DNA from: Romanomermis culicivorax
Taxonomy: Eukaryota > Nematoda > Enoplea > Mermithida > Mermithidae
Length of the DNA stretch: 64,000 nt
Direction of reading: 5' to 3'
NCBI GenBank assembly: GCA_963922205.1
Contig: CAWUHX010000008.1
Span: 1,273,282 to 1,337,281, forward strand
The notes beneath the pieces are model-generated. The model saw only the letters and a program-made list of their open reading frames with translations, did no database searches and had not been told where the DNA came from. The position numbers and the translations under genes were made by a program. Below are positions 1 to 9,949 of this stretch, in pieces. Numbering within the stretch: the stretch's first letter is position 1; each line of letters begins with the position of its first letter.

Positions 1-205
1 TTTGGCGCAAGTCTCACTTTGGCGTCTCGTCTCACTTTGGCGCCCATCTCACTTTGGCGCACGTCTCACTTTGGTGTCTCGTCTCACTTTGGCGCCCAAG
101 CTGTGTCTCACTTTGGCGCCCATCTCACTTTGGCGCCCGTCTCAAATTGGCGCCCGTCTCACTTTGGCGCCCATCTCACTTTGGCGCCCGTTCTACTTTG
201 GTGCA
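1..205. repeat. 18-bp minisatellite (left array)
   Basis: About eleven head-to-tail units of the form GTCTCACTTTGGCGCCC with small variations; the array runs off the left edge. The same unit recurs in inverted orientation at 3598-3690, so the two arrays could mark the ends of one ~3.7 kb structure. Open reading frames across it are by-products of the repeat. Confidence 0.85.
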
Positions 206-291
206 TTGTTTGTCCTAATAAACAAGCAATGTGGGCTTCATCTATGCAAATTAAATGAGCAGTTTTATATTACCATATAAATAATCAGTTA

Positions 292-1202
292 AGGCCCTGC
301 TATACTTTGATGGCCGGGCCGGTTGCAAAATTTTGCTGCTATACTTCATCCAGTGCCAGCCGTGAGATACCTACTGCAAACCTACGAAAAAATGATAAAA
401 TGTTTTATTTGTGTGTGAGTCGGGGCTTTGAGTTTCAGGCAGGATTGGGATCCCAGAATTCGTCCTTAATGTACGTATTTCCCACGCCCATGCTTACCCG
501 ATTAACTTAGCTAACAGTACTTAAACCCGACACTAATAATCCCACCAATTAAGGAAAAGATGTCTCCTTAATTATCTCCGGAATTAAATGAATACCAGGA
601 AGGAAATCCTTTTCTTCAAATTTACTTACGCAATGAAAACACTTACTTACAAACGCGACGGGCGAGAAAAAAAAACAATTTCACTCCCACGCACTGGAAA
701 GAAAAGAACACACACAGGCGTGCCTGCGGGAAGGCAGTTAGTACAGAATGGGAAGGCAGCGAGTACGGAATTTAACTAATGGGGGCACATGTTATAAAAA
801 AATACAAGAGAATAATACACAATGAGAGAGCCAGCACACGTGTACCGACGTGCACTACAGTAAGATGACTATTGATGGTCCCTGTTGCTCACTCCACTTG
901 GCACTTGCGGGCCTCATGCACGGATTGACAAAATATGAGAAAATTGGCGGAAACACACTACAACAAAAACACAAAGATGCATTTTTCGCACCATAATTCA
1001 TATGTTATAACCTACAAAATGGCTAGCGACAGTTCAGAAATTTCGATTGAATCAAAATTGACAACCAGCGCTGGCGAGCACCATCCGTCATCAAAAAGAC
1101 AAAGTATAGCAGCTTGAAACCAGTGCCAGCCAGTGCGAGCTATGAGCTGCTATACTTCTAACAGTGATGGCTGCTGCCGGCTGTCGAAGTATAGCAGGGC
1201 CT
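292..1202. mobile_element. TTA-flanked terminal-inverted-repeat element, PIF/Harbinger-like, non-autonomous
   Basis: Both ends read AGGCCCTGCTATACTT toward the interior, and each is bordered by TTA (289-291 and 1203-1205), the 3-bp duplication typical of PIF/Harbinger. The words GCTATACTTC and CCAGTGCCAGCC recur just inside both ends as subterminal repeats. No transposase is visible. Much of the interior (435-965) is an LTR-like repeat also found at 21916 and, inverted, at 50603, which suggests a later insertion. Family assignment rests on duplication length only. Confidence 0.6.
435..965 (-). repeat. LTR-like dispersed repeat, copy 1
   Basis: On the minus strand it begins TGTTGTAGTGTGTTTCCGCC and ends near CCTGCCTGA. 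It matches 21916-22421 in the same orientation and 50603-51060 in the opposite one. Shared landmarks are the CACTCC/GGAGTG block, CTTAAACCCGACACTAAT and CCCACGCCCATGCTTAC. The copy at 50603 runs into a gag-like reading frame, which supports the reading as a solo LTR. No clear target duplication was found at this copy. Confidence 0.5.
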
Positions 1203-1212
1203 TTACCCTGCT

Positions 1213-1945
1213 AAACTCCATTCAATAAATGTTGTATGCCCAAATCCACATGGCTGGAGCATCAGAAAAATAACACTCGGTGAGGGCTCGAAACCTCGAC
1301 CTTCTGCACACAAGGCAGACACCCTATCCAACTGCACTAACGGAGCCATGTGAATGTTTGGGAAATTGTGGTTGTAGTGGTGGTGGTGAGTGCTGGGCAT
1401 GCTGCGTAATGAATAGTCAGACGCACCACTACAACACCCCTCCCCCCTTCGAGGAGGAAGGGCCCTAGATGGTTACCAATGTGGTATGCCCAAAATCCAC
1501 GTGGCTGGCGCATCAGAAAAATAACGCTCGGTGAGGAGCTTCAACCCTCGACCTTCTGCGTACAAGGCAGACGCACTATCAACTGCACTAACTGAGCCAC
1601 GTGGATGGTTCGGAAATTGTGGTTGTAGTGGTCGTGGTGAGTGCAGGGTATGCTGCATAATGAATAGCCAGTCGCACCACTACAACACCCCTCCCCCTTC
1701 GAGAAGGAAGGGCCCTGGACGGTTACCAATGTCCTATGCTCAAATCTACGTGGCCGGAGCATCAGAAAAATAACGCTTGGTGAGGGGCTCGAACCCTCAA
1801 CCTTCTACATACAAGGCAGACGCGCTTGCAACTGCACTAACCAAGCCACATGGATGGTTCAGAAATTGAAGTTGTAGTGGTGGTGGTGAGTGCGGGGCAT
1901 GCTGCGTAATGAATAGCCAGACGCACCACTACAACATAAAAACAC
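1213..1945 (-). repeat. Three tandem ~250-bp units, each with a tRNA-like head
   Basis: Three direct copies with a period of about 250 bp. Each holds a 74-nt minus-strand tRNA-like segment (1274-1347, 1525-1598, 1774-1847), then a (GGT/GGTGGT)-type tract and CACCACTACAACACCCCTCC. A-box-like TTAGTGCAGTTGGATAG and B-box-like GGTTCGAGCCC are present. The layout suits a tRNA-derived SINE amplified in tandem, or a tandem tRNA pseudogene cluster. Confidence 0.7.
1774..1847 (-). tRNA. tRNA-like gene, anticodon TGT (Thr-like), best of three copies
   Basis: Read on the minus strand, the acceptor arms pair (GCTTGGT with ACCAAGC), the anticodon stem TCTGC closes a seven-base loop CTTGTAT whose middle bases are TGT, and the T-loop is GGTTCGAGCCC. 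The 74-nt length is normal. The sister copies at 1274 and 1525 have the same loop but damaged T-arms. Because it lies in a tandem repeat, a SINE head or pseudogene is more likely than a working tRNA. Confidence 0.35.
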
Positions 1946-2204
1946 TTTTCATGAAACTAAAATGACTGATTTCGAGGAAACCCGCTCTATTCTGCTTTTG
2001 TATTGTCGAATGTCAATGTTGGTTTGTGAAAGTAGAGTTAATCCGGATCTTTTTTATTTGTTCAAAAAGAAAAAGGTTGAAGTACTTCGAATGCGTTTCT
2101 TGCAACAGTTATCTGAATCCTTCAGTGTCTCTTTTTCTGCACCGGGTTTTCTGCATAGTACAGAAAAGCCAAAAAAAGTTTCTGCATTGCAGTTTTATCC
2201 TTAA

Positions 2205-3100
2205 CCACTGTTTTTTCGCCCGGACCTTTTCCCCAAATGGGAGAAGGTGTCAAAATTGTTTTCCCTATTCTCTCAAAGTCGTTTTTCGCTTAGAGATGCT
2301 CATGGACGCTTTATTTATGTATTTTTGAGCTTTTTCAGACCTTCTGCTGTTTTTTAGAGCCGTTAATTCATTAAAATTGAGGAAACATTTGAAATTTTTG
2401 AGTTTGATCGAAGTTTAATCTACAAGCATTGCGGAACAAATTTTCCAGCAAACTATGCAAGAGCATAATGACTTTCAATTACATGAGGAATCGACGATTA
2501 TGTCCTCTATGATGACAAGTGAGAACAAAAAAGATATTAATCTTTCCGGGTATTATTGGCATTCTGCGGCGCTGGAAAATCAATTTTGCGAATATTTATT
2601 TCAAGAATTGGATTCAAATTTTGTGTTGAAAAGTTGTACTTTCTAGAATTTTTTGTTTGGAAAATTTCAAAACCAGTAATTTATTCGCAAACTCTTATGA
2701 ACATGGCCGAACAGATATGAGTAAGAAAAGTAGAAATTTCCGAAAACTACTTCCATGAAGCTTTTGGATTGATTTTACGTTAAGAAAGGAATAATTGCCT
2801 CAAAAGGTTTACAGACTTGACGTATCGATCATTGTCAAAAAGTATGTCAAGGAAAAAATGTGAATTTTCGTTAAATATCAAGATAAAATATTGAAAATTA
2901 CCAATTAAAACATGAGATAATATGTTTAAGATGATGAAAACTATTAAAGGTTAAATGGTGAGAGGAGGTAGACATGTTAGAAGCAGCGGTTAAGCTAGGA
3001 AATAAATAACAATGCTTATTAAAGTTATAACCAGCGCGAAGCGCCGGAAAAATGTGAGATTATGACCTTATAAAATGCACCAAAATGCATCTTTTCTGTA
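2205..3100 (-). mobile_element. Relic of the poly-T/CCCC hAT-like family
   Basis: The end at 2205 reads CCACTGTTTTTTCGCCC followed by TTTTCCCCAAATGGG. The interior matches, in reverse, the segment 31340-32091 of the nested element at 27847-32091 (shared blocks include ACATGAGATAATATG and ATATCAAGATAAAATATTG). A GC hairpin of the same family lies at 3032-3046. The far end is not clear and no transposase is present. Confidence 0.5.
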
Positions 3101-3597
3101 TCCGATGTGATCAAACACATGACTCAAAAAGTTCTGCACCAGTGCAGAAATCAGCAAAAAAATTCTGCACGAAGCTTAAAAAGTCTGCACTGTGCAGAAA
3201 AAAACACTGATCATGCTACAGTTCGTGTCAAATCCGGATCACAGTCACAATCCATTTTGTGCGTCTCACCCGATCCGAAGTTGAAGCTGACTGTATCAAA
3301 CGTGAAAAGATTTTTTCCAATTTTTCACTAATTTTTATTACCGTGTGAATTTCGTGCGAAATCCTACAATTTACAATCTTCTCAGGGAAAATTAGCAATT
3401 TACAAACAGCAAACTAAAAATAACCTTCATCTGTTTTTGGGGAAACGAGATTTGACAATTCTGAGGAATAGGGACTTTCAAGAAAAAGCTTTGAAGCATT
3501 CTTGGTGGAAAGAGGAATTTCTGGGAAACATGACCTTCGGGGAATGGGGATTCACCCAAATAAATGATCAGCATAAATGTCGAGAAGCAGACTATGA

Positions 3598-3690
3598 TAG
3601 GACGCCAAAGTGAGGCGGACGCCAAAGTGAGACGGGCGCCAAAGTGAGACAGGCGCCAAAGTGAGAGGGGCGCCAAAGTGAGACAGAATC
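3598..3690. repeat. 18-bp minisatellite, inverted partner of 1-205
   Basis: Five units of GCGCCAAAGTGAGAC, the reverse complement of the left-hand array. The inverted placement of two separate arrays of one unit is not expected from simple tandem expansion. Confidence 0.85.
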
Positions 3691-3699
3691 AACAGAACA

Positions 3700-5436
3700 A
3701 CTGAAAATTTAGTTTTATAAGCTGGTTAAGTTATCGAATTTCCCGAATAGCACTCAATCTTTCTGTCCATGTGAATAAGCATCATATTTTTAAATGGTTT
3801 TGATCATTTCGCATTTACATGGAGGATTTTGGCGTTTCTCTATAGTATAAGATTTTCCACTCGGCGAAAAATGCGTACCAAATTCAACCTACTTATTTTA
3901 TATTGAATGTGTCATAGTTTTTTGAGTCGAATTCAGAATACGGTAACTCATGCAAAGCATAGAAATGAGGTGAACATGGAAAAATGGCAATGATGCTCAA
4001 ATTGTATCGCTTCTCCAAATTCTGAATTTGGAAGGTCAGATTCCAATTCTATATCTGAAAAAAGACCTGAACCACTGTTTTCAAGACATATTTTCTTCTG
4101 AGAATTGTATAAAATCTGAAATCAGCAGTTCACTGTTAACGTATACTTCAGTTACTGTAACTTCTCCAGCTCGAAAAACTACAAAACGAATATTTTTTCT
4201 TACCAAACATTTTATAAGTGACAAAGGCCTGCACTGCTTGACTAGCGTTTCCGCAGTTGATGGTCGATGCTGCGACTAGCAAATTTTCCGCAAAAATTAC
4301 TGTAATCCTAATAAACCAAAAAAGTCTAACCGAAATTTTTCCGATCATAATAAATTTTGATGCACAAACAATATAGAAGAATGATGACCCGAGAAAAGTC
4401 GATGAGCCGAAAACACTGATAATGTTTTGTTTTTTTTTGTTGAAAAATTGAAGAACAAAAACAAAATGGAAAGTTTTATAGCTAATCTTAAAAGCAAACA
4501 TTGAATTTAGAGACGGCGGAAAAAAATAGTTGGAAAATGGGCGTTTTTTGGCTGGAAAAATTCCTTGAGCTTTTTCAGCTACTGTCTCTGTTCGGCTACT
4601 TTTTTCGTCGGAGGAAATGATTGATTTTTGATATTCCCACACTCATCAAATCTGACCAGTTTAATCGATTAATTCCAGAATGATTAGTAAATAATTTGAA
4701 TATGTACCAAATTATGCTTTATTTGAACCATATCGCCCATTTGTTTGATTATGTTTTCGAAAATAAATTTTTCCGATAAATTTTTTCTGTCTCAATTCTT
4801 TCATTCAATACTATAATTAATTTCACATCCTCAGTCTTTACGGATACATAAATATCTATAATTACATGGGGTGGCTGGATCGAAAAACAAGTTGAAGGGT
4901 ACCACAACTTGTCAATTTTACAAAGTGATTCGCAAGATAACCTCGTTTGGTGTTCAAAGCTTCCAGAAGGTTCACAACATCAAAGATTACAGTAACTCGT
5001 GAGGTTATGATAAATTCATTCTTGTCTTAAGGGTGCTCCCAGCGATCATGTTAATTTTTATCCTGTGCTTCATATTCGGATATTGATTGGCGCATCAACT
5101 TGGGTAAAGGTAACAATCCTTAGATTGGTAGGCGAGGGTGGTCTAGGTTTTGGCAGTCAAAATTCATAAAATGATTTAGGAAAAAACCTCAGACCCATAC
5201 TGCAATGCTCTCTACCAGAAGGTCAAGTCTCCTTATGCAAATCCGAACCTCGTCATGGCTACAGTAAGACACTCTGTGTGTCACATACTCCTCTTTCTGC
5301 CATGACCTTACTTTTTCCGCGTCAGTCATCACCATTACGACAATGGCTTTTTTCTTTTATCACAGACCTTAAAAATTATATTTTTCAGTAGAAAATAGTC
5401 ATTTCGAGCAAAAAAACTAGGAATAATGCAGTATAT
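3700..5436. other. No gene recognised
   Basis: AT-rich sequence with short frames only. A minus-strand frame at 4148-4642 (164 codons) has a hydrophobic stretch but matches no family I know and has uneven composition; I treat it as chance. Confidence 0.5.
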
Positions 5437-5439
5437 AGT

Positions 5440-5689
5440 CTATAGTTTGTTTTTTGTAAAATTTTTCCAAAACGAAAAATGACACATATAAGTTGTGAAC
5501 TCAAATTCTTCTACATGAACCTTTAACGGCAAAATTTTTTACTCGAAAAATTACTCAATGTTGGTGGAGTTTTGCCACAAATTTTCAGTTCCATATGATT
5601 TACGGCTCGTTAGAAAATTCTTAAAATATAAAATAGAACTTGCTTTCCAGATTCATTATTTGAGAGCATTTTGAGAGAAACAGACTATG
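5440..5689. mobile_element. ~250-bp mariner-type MITE, copy 1
   Basis: Ends read CTATAGTTTGTTTTTT and, at the far side, AGAAACAGACTATGG, giving inverted repeats around CTATAGTCTGTTTTT. Copies lie at 11040-11290 and 49350-49603, sharing inner blocks such as TTTTTCACTCGAAAAATT and ACTTGCTTTCCA. The TATAG ends fit a TA-duplicating Tc1/mariner MITE. Confidence 0.7.
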
Positions 5690-5912
5690 GCACATAATAA
5701 CATATACTTAGGAAACGTATTTGGAAACAGTCTTAGGAGGAACCGGTTCAACTCAACCACAAAACTTTTTTCTTGGCTGTACATTTCGGCCTGTAAACCA
5801 TGTGATGAACTGCTTGAAGTGAATTTTGCAATTTATGACTGAATTGGCAGAATGGGCACCTATGGGACGCCTACGCAGCTTCATTAGTACTCTTTGGGTG
5901 CTTCGCTCCGCC

Positions 5913-5931
5913 CCTAAGCCTAAGCCTAAGG
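5913..5931 (-). repeat. Short interstitial TTAGGC-type telomeric repeat
   Basis: CCTAAGCCTAAGCCTAAGG is three units of the nematode telomere repeat TTAGGC read on the minus strand. With only three units it may be chance, but it agrees with the nematode-like genes. Confidence 0.4.
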
Positions 5932-6007
5932 AATAGCATAAGTGTATGAGTAGTTATATGGGTCCGTACAGGGGGTACACAAAAGGTACAACTGTAGAAA
6001 ACATATA

Positions 6008-7295
6008 ACAGATGTCCCAAAAGTTCCTTCTGGACTTTATTTCGAAATTGCTAATCAACAATCCAATGTACATCTGTCTACACTATTGCAGTGTGTAACT
6101 ACAGTATTTGAAGGAATAACGCAAATGTAGCATATCATCTGCTTCATTGCACTTGGCTGCTATCTAGACTTATACACTGCCATAGTCGATGATGGACTGA
6201 ATGGCATACTTTACTGCATAATTCTGGTTCCAAATCATGTAAAGCTTCTGGAATATACCCTCGTAGTTGATCGAGGTTCCCAGGTTGTCGACTATATACT
6301 TTATCTTTAACGAAGCCCCAGAGAAAAAAATCAGGAGGGGTAAGATCCCAAGAGTGTGGTGGCCATTCAACTGCACCGCGCCTACCTAACCAACAATTGG
6401 GAAACTTTTCATTGAGCCAGCCCCTAATGGGTTCAGAGTAATGAGCAGGGGCACCATTATGCATGAACCTAAGGGCCTGGGCTTCCCACCTGTTTGATAA
6501 GTCTGGCCAAAATTTGTTGTTGAGCATGGCCAAATAAGTTTCTTTGTTGATGGTGGCCTCGAGAAAATATGGGCCAATAACGCCTTGGTACCAAATTGCA
6601 GCCCAAATGCATGCCGAAGGAGAATGTAACTGGAGTTCCAATTTTTGTTTTGGATTCTCTGTAGCTCAATAAATACAGTTATGCCTGTTGACGTGGCCTT
6701 CCAAGTAAAATGTGGATTCGTCTGACCATAAAACAGAATCTTCTGAGTCTGGTTGGTCATCAAGTTTTTGAAGCCAATTTTCCCAAAACTCTAGCCGCCT
6801 GTCCTAATCTTTTTCTAACAAGCCATGAATGAGGGTATGATGAGAGGCCTTAATATGATGTTACTTAAGAGTCCCTTGAATTTAAGTCCGGGTGATTTCG
6901 AATTGGTTTGAAGCTCATCTAAGTGAAGTAGTAGGGTTATCTGTGAACTCAGTTAAAATGGTATCTACATTTTCTTCTGAATGAGCCCTTCGAGGCAAGT
7001 CAGCTACACTACTTGTCTCATCAAAACGTTTGTTTAAATTAAGAATAGCATGGGCGGTTGGTGGTTTGGAGAATGATTGTTGACACCAATCCCGGACAAC
7101 TTGTTCTGCATTTTTCGAAATAGAGTATAATCGTACGCATTTTACTTTATCACCTAAATTCAACTGCTAGGAGGACATGTAATTATATTAGAACTTTAAG
7201 TCAATTAGTTACCCGGAAAATGATATAAATATTAGGTCATAATAATCACGTTGAACAAAGTTATCAACATTCAAAAGTCAGAAGTAATTTTTGGG
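6008..7295 (-). mobile_element. Tc1/mariner element, DD41D-type, decayed
   Basis: It occupies a TA in the foldback arm: ...CATATA on the left and TACATCAAAG on the right, where the unbroken arm has TATACATCAAAG. Ends are imperfect inverted repeats (CCCAAAAGTTCCTTCTG and CAGAAGTAATTTTTGGG); the left side carries eight extra bases (ACAGATGT), so the right end looks trimmed. The length, about 1.29 kb, is normal for mariners. Confidence 0.8.
6144..7163 (-). pseudogene. mariner transposase, inactive
   Basis: The coding sequence is broken by stops and frame changes between 6915 and 6640. The N-terminal part (7163-6915) has a helix-turn-helix type stretch. The C-terminal half (6641-6144) keeps WSDEST (first Asp), then HNGAPAH where the family has HDGAPAH, and EWPPHSWDLTP with PPDFFLWG. 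Counting from the mutated Asn to the Asp of PPDFF gives 41 intervening residues, the spacing of the DD41D (rosa-like) mariners. The Asp-to-Asn change at the second catalytic position and the frame breaks make it non-functional. Confidence 0.85.
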
Positions 7296-8350
7296 TACAT
7301 CAAAGTATGCCGCCTTAACTGTGCCGGGCAATACCGGGGGTGTAGAACGTAACTGTGGCTCGTAGTCAAAATCTGTATAACATGCCTGCAGTACAGGGGG
7401 TGTAGTGGACAATGTAATAGTATGATCCAAATTTTTTAAAAGTGCAGGGTGATACAGGGGGTGTAGAAAGTACGCCCAGAGCTTTAATGTGTAAACTATG
7501 ACTTCCATGTAGGAAGTACACCCGAAGATTCAATATGTAAAATTGGACATCCACGTAGGAAGCATGCCCAAAGTTCAACCTCAGTGTACCTCAGCTGACT
7601 CAGACATTAAAACTTGCGATGCAATGTCTCCCCAAAAAAGTTTTAATGCGACGATCTTATAGCAGCTTTACTCGTTTTTAACAAAATTTTTTGAAAAACA
7701 TTATTTTTACATATCATGGACACGTTTTCCAATGATTCCCTATACTAAAGCATTGTTTTCAGGACACGTTTTTCGCTTACTCAGGATATGCATGGAAATC
7801 ATGTCTCAAAAACAATGCTTTAGCATGGGGAATCATCAAAAAACGTGTCCCAAACAAATATTTTGGAAAAATTTTCTAAAAAATGAGTGAAACCATTAGA
7901 TCATTAGATTCTAAGAGTAGGATTAAAATTTTTTGGGGCAGACATCACATTTCAATATTCAAGGCGTACTTTCTATACTGAGGTCGAATTTTCCATGTTC
8001 AAGCCTTGGGTTCACTTTCTACATGGAAGTCGAATTTTACATGTTGAAGCTTCAGGCGTACTTTCTACACCTCCTGTATGTTTAACATGTTTAACGAAAT
8101 TTGGATCACATTACATCATCGACTATACTTTCTACACCTCCTGTATCACCCTGCATGTTTAACAAAATTCGGATCATATTACATCATTGACTATACTTTC
8201 TACACCTCCTGTATCGCCTGGCATATTATGAATTTGGATCGTCAGCTATACTTTCTATACCCCCTATATGGCCATGCACAGTTAAGGTGGTATACTTTGA
8301 TGTATACGCTTTGTACAGATGTATCTTTTGTGTACCCCATGCATGGGATC

Positions 8351-9949
8351 ACATATTTACTTGTATGTCTATCAGAGTAATTTGCAAGTATCCGCTACGG
8401 TTTACTGTAATGCCTATGGACGTTTAACTACTGTAGATTTATTAGAGGATAAGTATCATCCCAATTAGAATTTCTTGTCATTTCTGAGTTTTCTGCTCGG
8501 ATTTTTTTCCAACATTCTGGCGCCCAACAGTTTGACTTTGCTTTTCAAGTTATCTACGATAAATTTAGGTTTAATTATCGATGCTACATCCATTCTAGTT
8601 CTTTAAGTACATTATGCATTCTAGCCAGAAACTGTTATAAAGGTCATTTTTTTGGCACTTCTAGTAATAAATACATCTTTCTTAAAACAAACATTTTTTT
8701 TCGTCGGAGAAATCAAAGTTTACCCTCCAGTAACACCCTATCCTGAAATTTTAGACAATCGATGACCTTCGCAATACATCGAACCTTCTTTGCATTCTTT
8801 TTACAGGTGAGTATTTTTTTGATTTGTTTGAATAAATATCGAATGCATTATTGATTAAAACGTTTTTGTATTGGTCAGTTAATTTGCAAAACTCGAATCC
8901 TGGATTTTCGACTTAAATCCAAGCGGGACTTTTTTTCATCATTTTGGCCCATTTTGCTTCATGATTCAATACTGAACCACACACAATTTCTTTTGCATGT
9001 CGAAATTGAATCAGATAGAACATATTGTTTGTTTCAAAATCAGTTTTAGGTCAATTATTTTTTCCGTGGCCTTACATGAAATATAAGAAAGCGAAATTGG
9101 TCCATAAATCTCAACTTTGGATTTGTCACATATTTTGACAATTAGAACAACCTTAACAGTTTTACTGCAATGGATAATCTGGCCAGTTCCTGTAAGAAAC
9201 TTCAAAACTAGCTCTGAATGGTTCATCCAAAACCAAATGTAGTACCCTCAAAATTAAGCACATAAATCAGAAGGTCCTATCCATATTTTTGGTACAAAGA
9301 TTTCCATTGTACATCATATTAAGCCAATTTGTCTGGTTATTGCTGCATCTATCATTTTAAAATAAATGGGTCATAGCTAGCACTAATATTGAAATTTAAA
9401 AGATTGAATGTGTGAATCTACTGAACTTTTTTTGCTAAAAAATCCCTACAGTATAACTTTGTTTTGGCGATTTTGATCAAGACTGGTGCTTGTTTATTTT
9501 TCAAAAGCAGAAATTTTATTTAATTAACAAAAAACGTGGTATATTTTAGATAGTGTCACAATTATCTCGAAATTGAAATTCCCTGTCGGAAAAAACAAAG
9601 CTGAAAAATGTGATTATATTTTTCAAACTGCCAATCACTCGACGGTAAAATTCAAGCAAAATTTTGTTGCCCTGATCACCGCACTTTTCTACCAATTGCT
9701 CTTGACGGCATCTGTTTCCACATATGATGTAGCTAAAATAAAAGAGGATAAATAAGAAATGACAATTTGAGTTAGAAGATACGAAAAAGTAATACAGTAT
9801 ACCTGTTCAATATTGTTTGGAATCCTATCGTGTCATAGGAAAGCGATTTTTAGTAAATTTCGTGATTCTGGTCACTACTATCGTCTCTCTATTTCTGACA
9901 TTATTTTGCCGCCCATGATTATTTGGGTCAAACAGTAGACGAAAAAGTT
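8351..9949. other. No gene recognised
   Basis: AT-rich sequence without convincing exons. A plus-strand frame at 9573-9755 (60 codons) and a minus-strand one at 9011-9226 are too short and lack motifs or flanking splice signals that I would trust. Confidence 0.5.

Larger units (their letters stand above)
5960..8350. mobile_element. Long foldback element, copy 1 (split by a mariner)
   Basis: Two long arms face each other about a centre near 7785. The outer ends share GGGGGTACACAAAAG (left 5974, right near 8335). Inside the arms TACAGGGGGTGTAGAAAG recurs about every 80-90 bp, and the words CTTCCACGTAGGAAG and CACGTTTTTCGC appear in both. A mariner (6008-7295) sits in the left arm: the word joined across it matches the intact right arm. 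A second copy is at 14070-16035. No transposase found. Confidence 0.7.

Noticed and set aside
1-205. CRISPR-like array
   Set aside because: Units are contiguous with no unique spacers, and the sequence is eukaryotic; it is a minisatellite.
4148-4642. 164-codon minus-strand frame with hydrophobic stretches
   Set aside because: Low-complexity Phe/Lys/Ser composition typical of AT-rich non-coding DNA; no recognisable domain or supporting exon signals.
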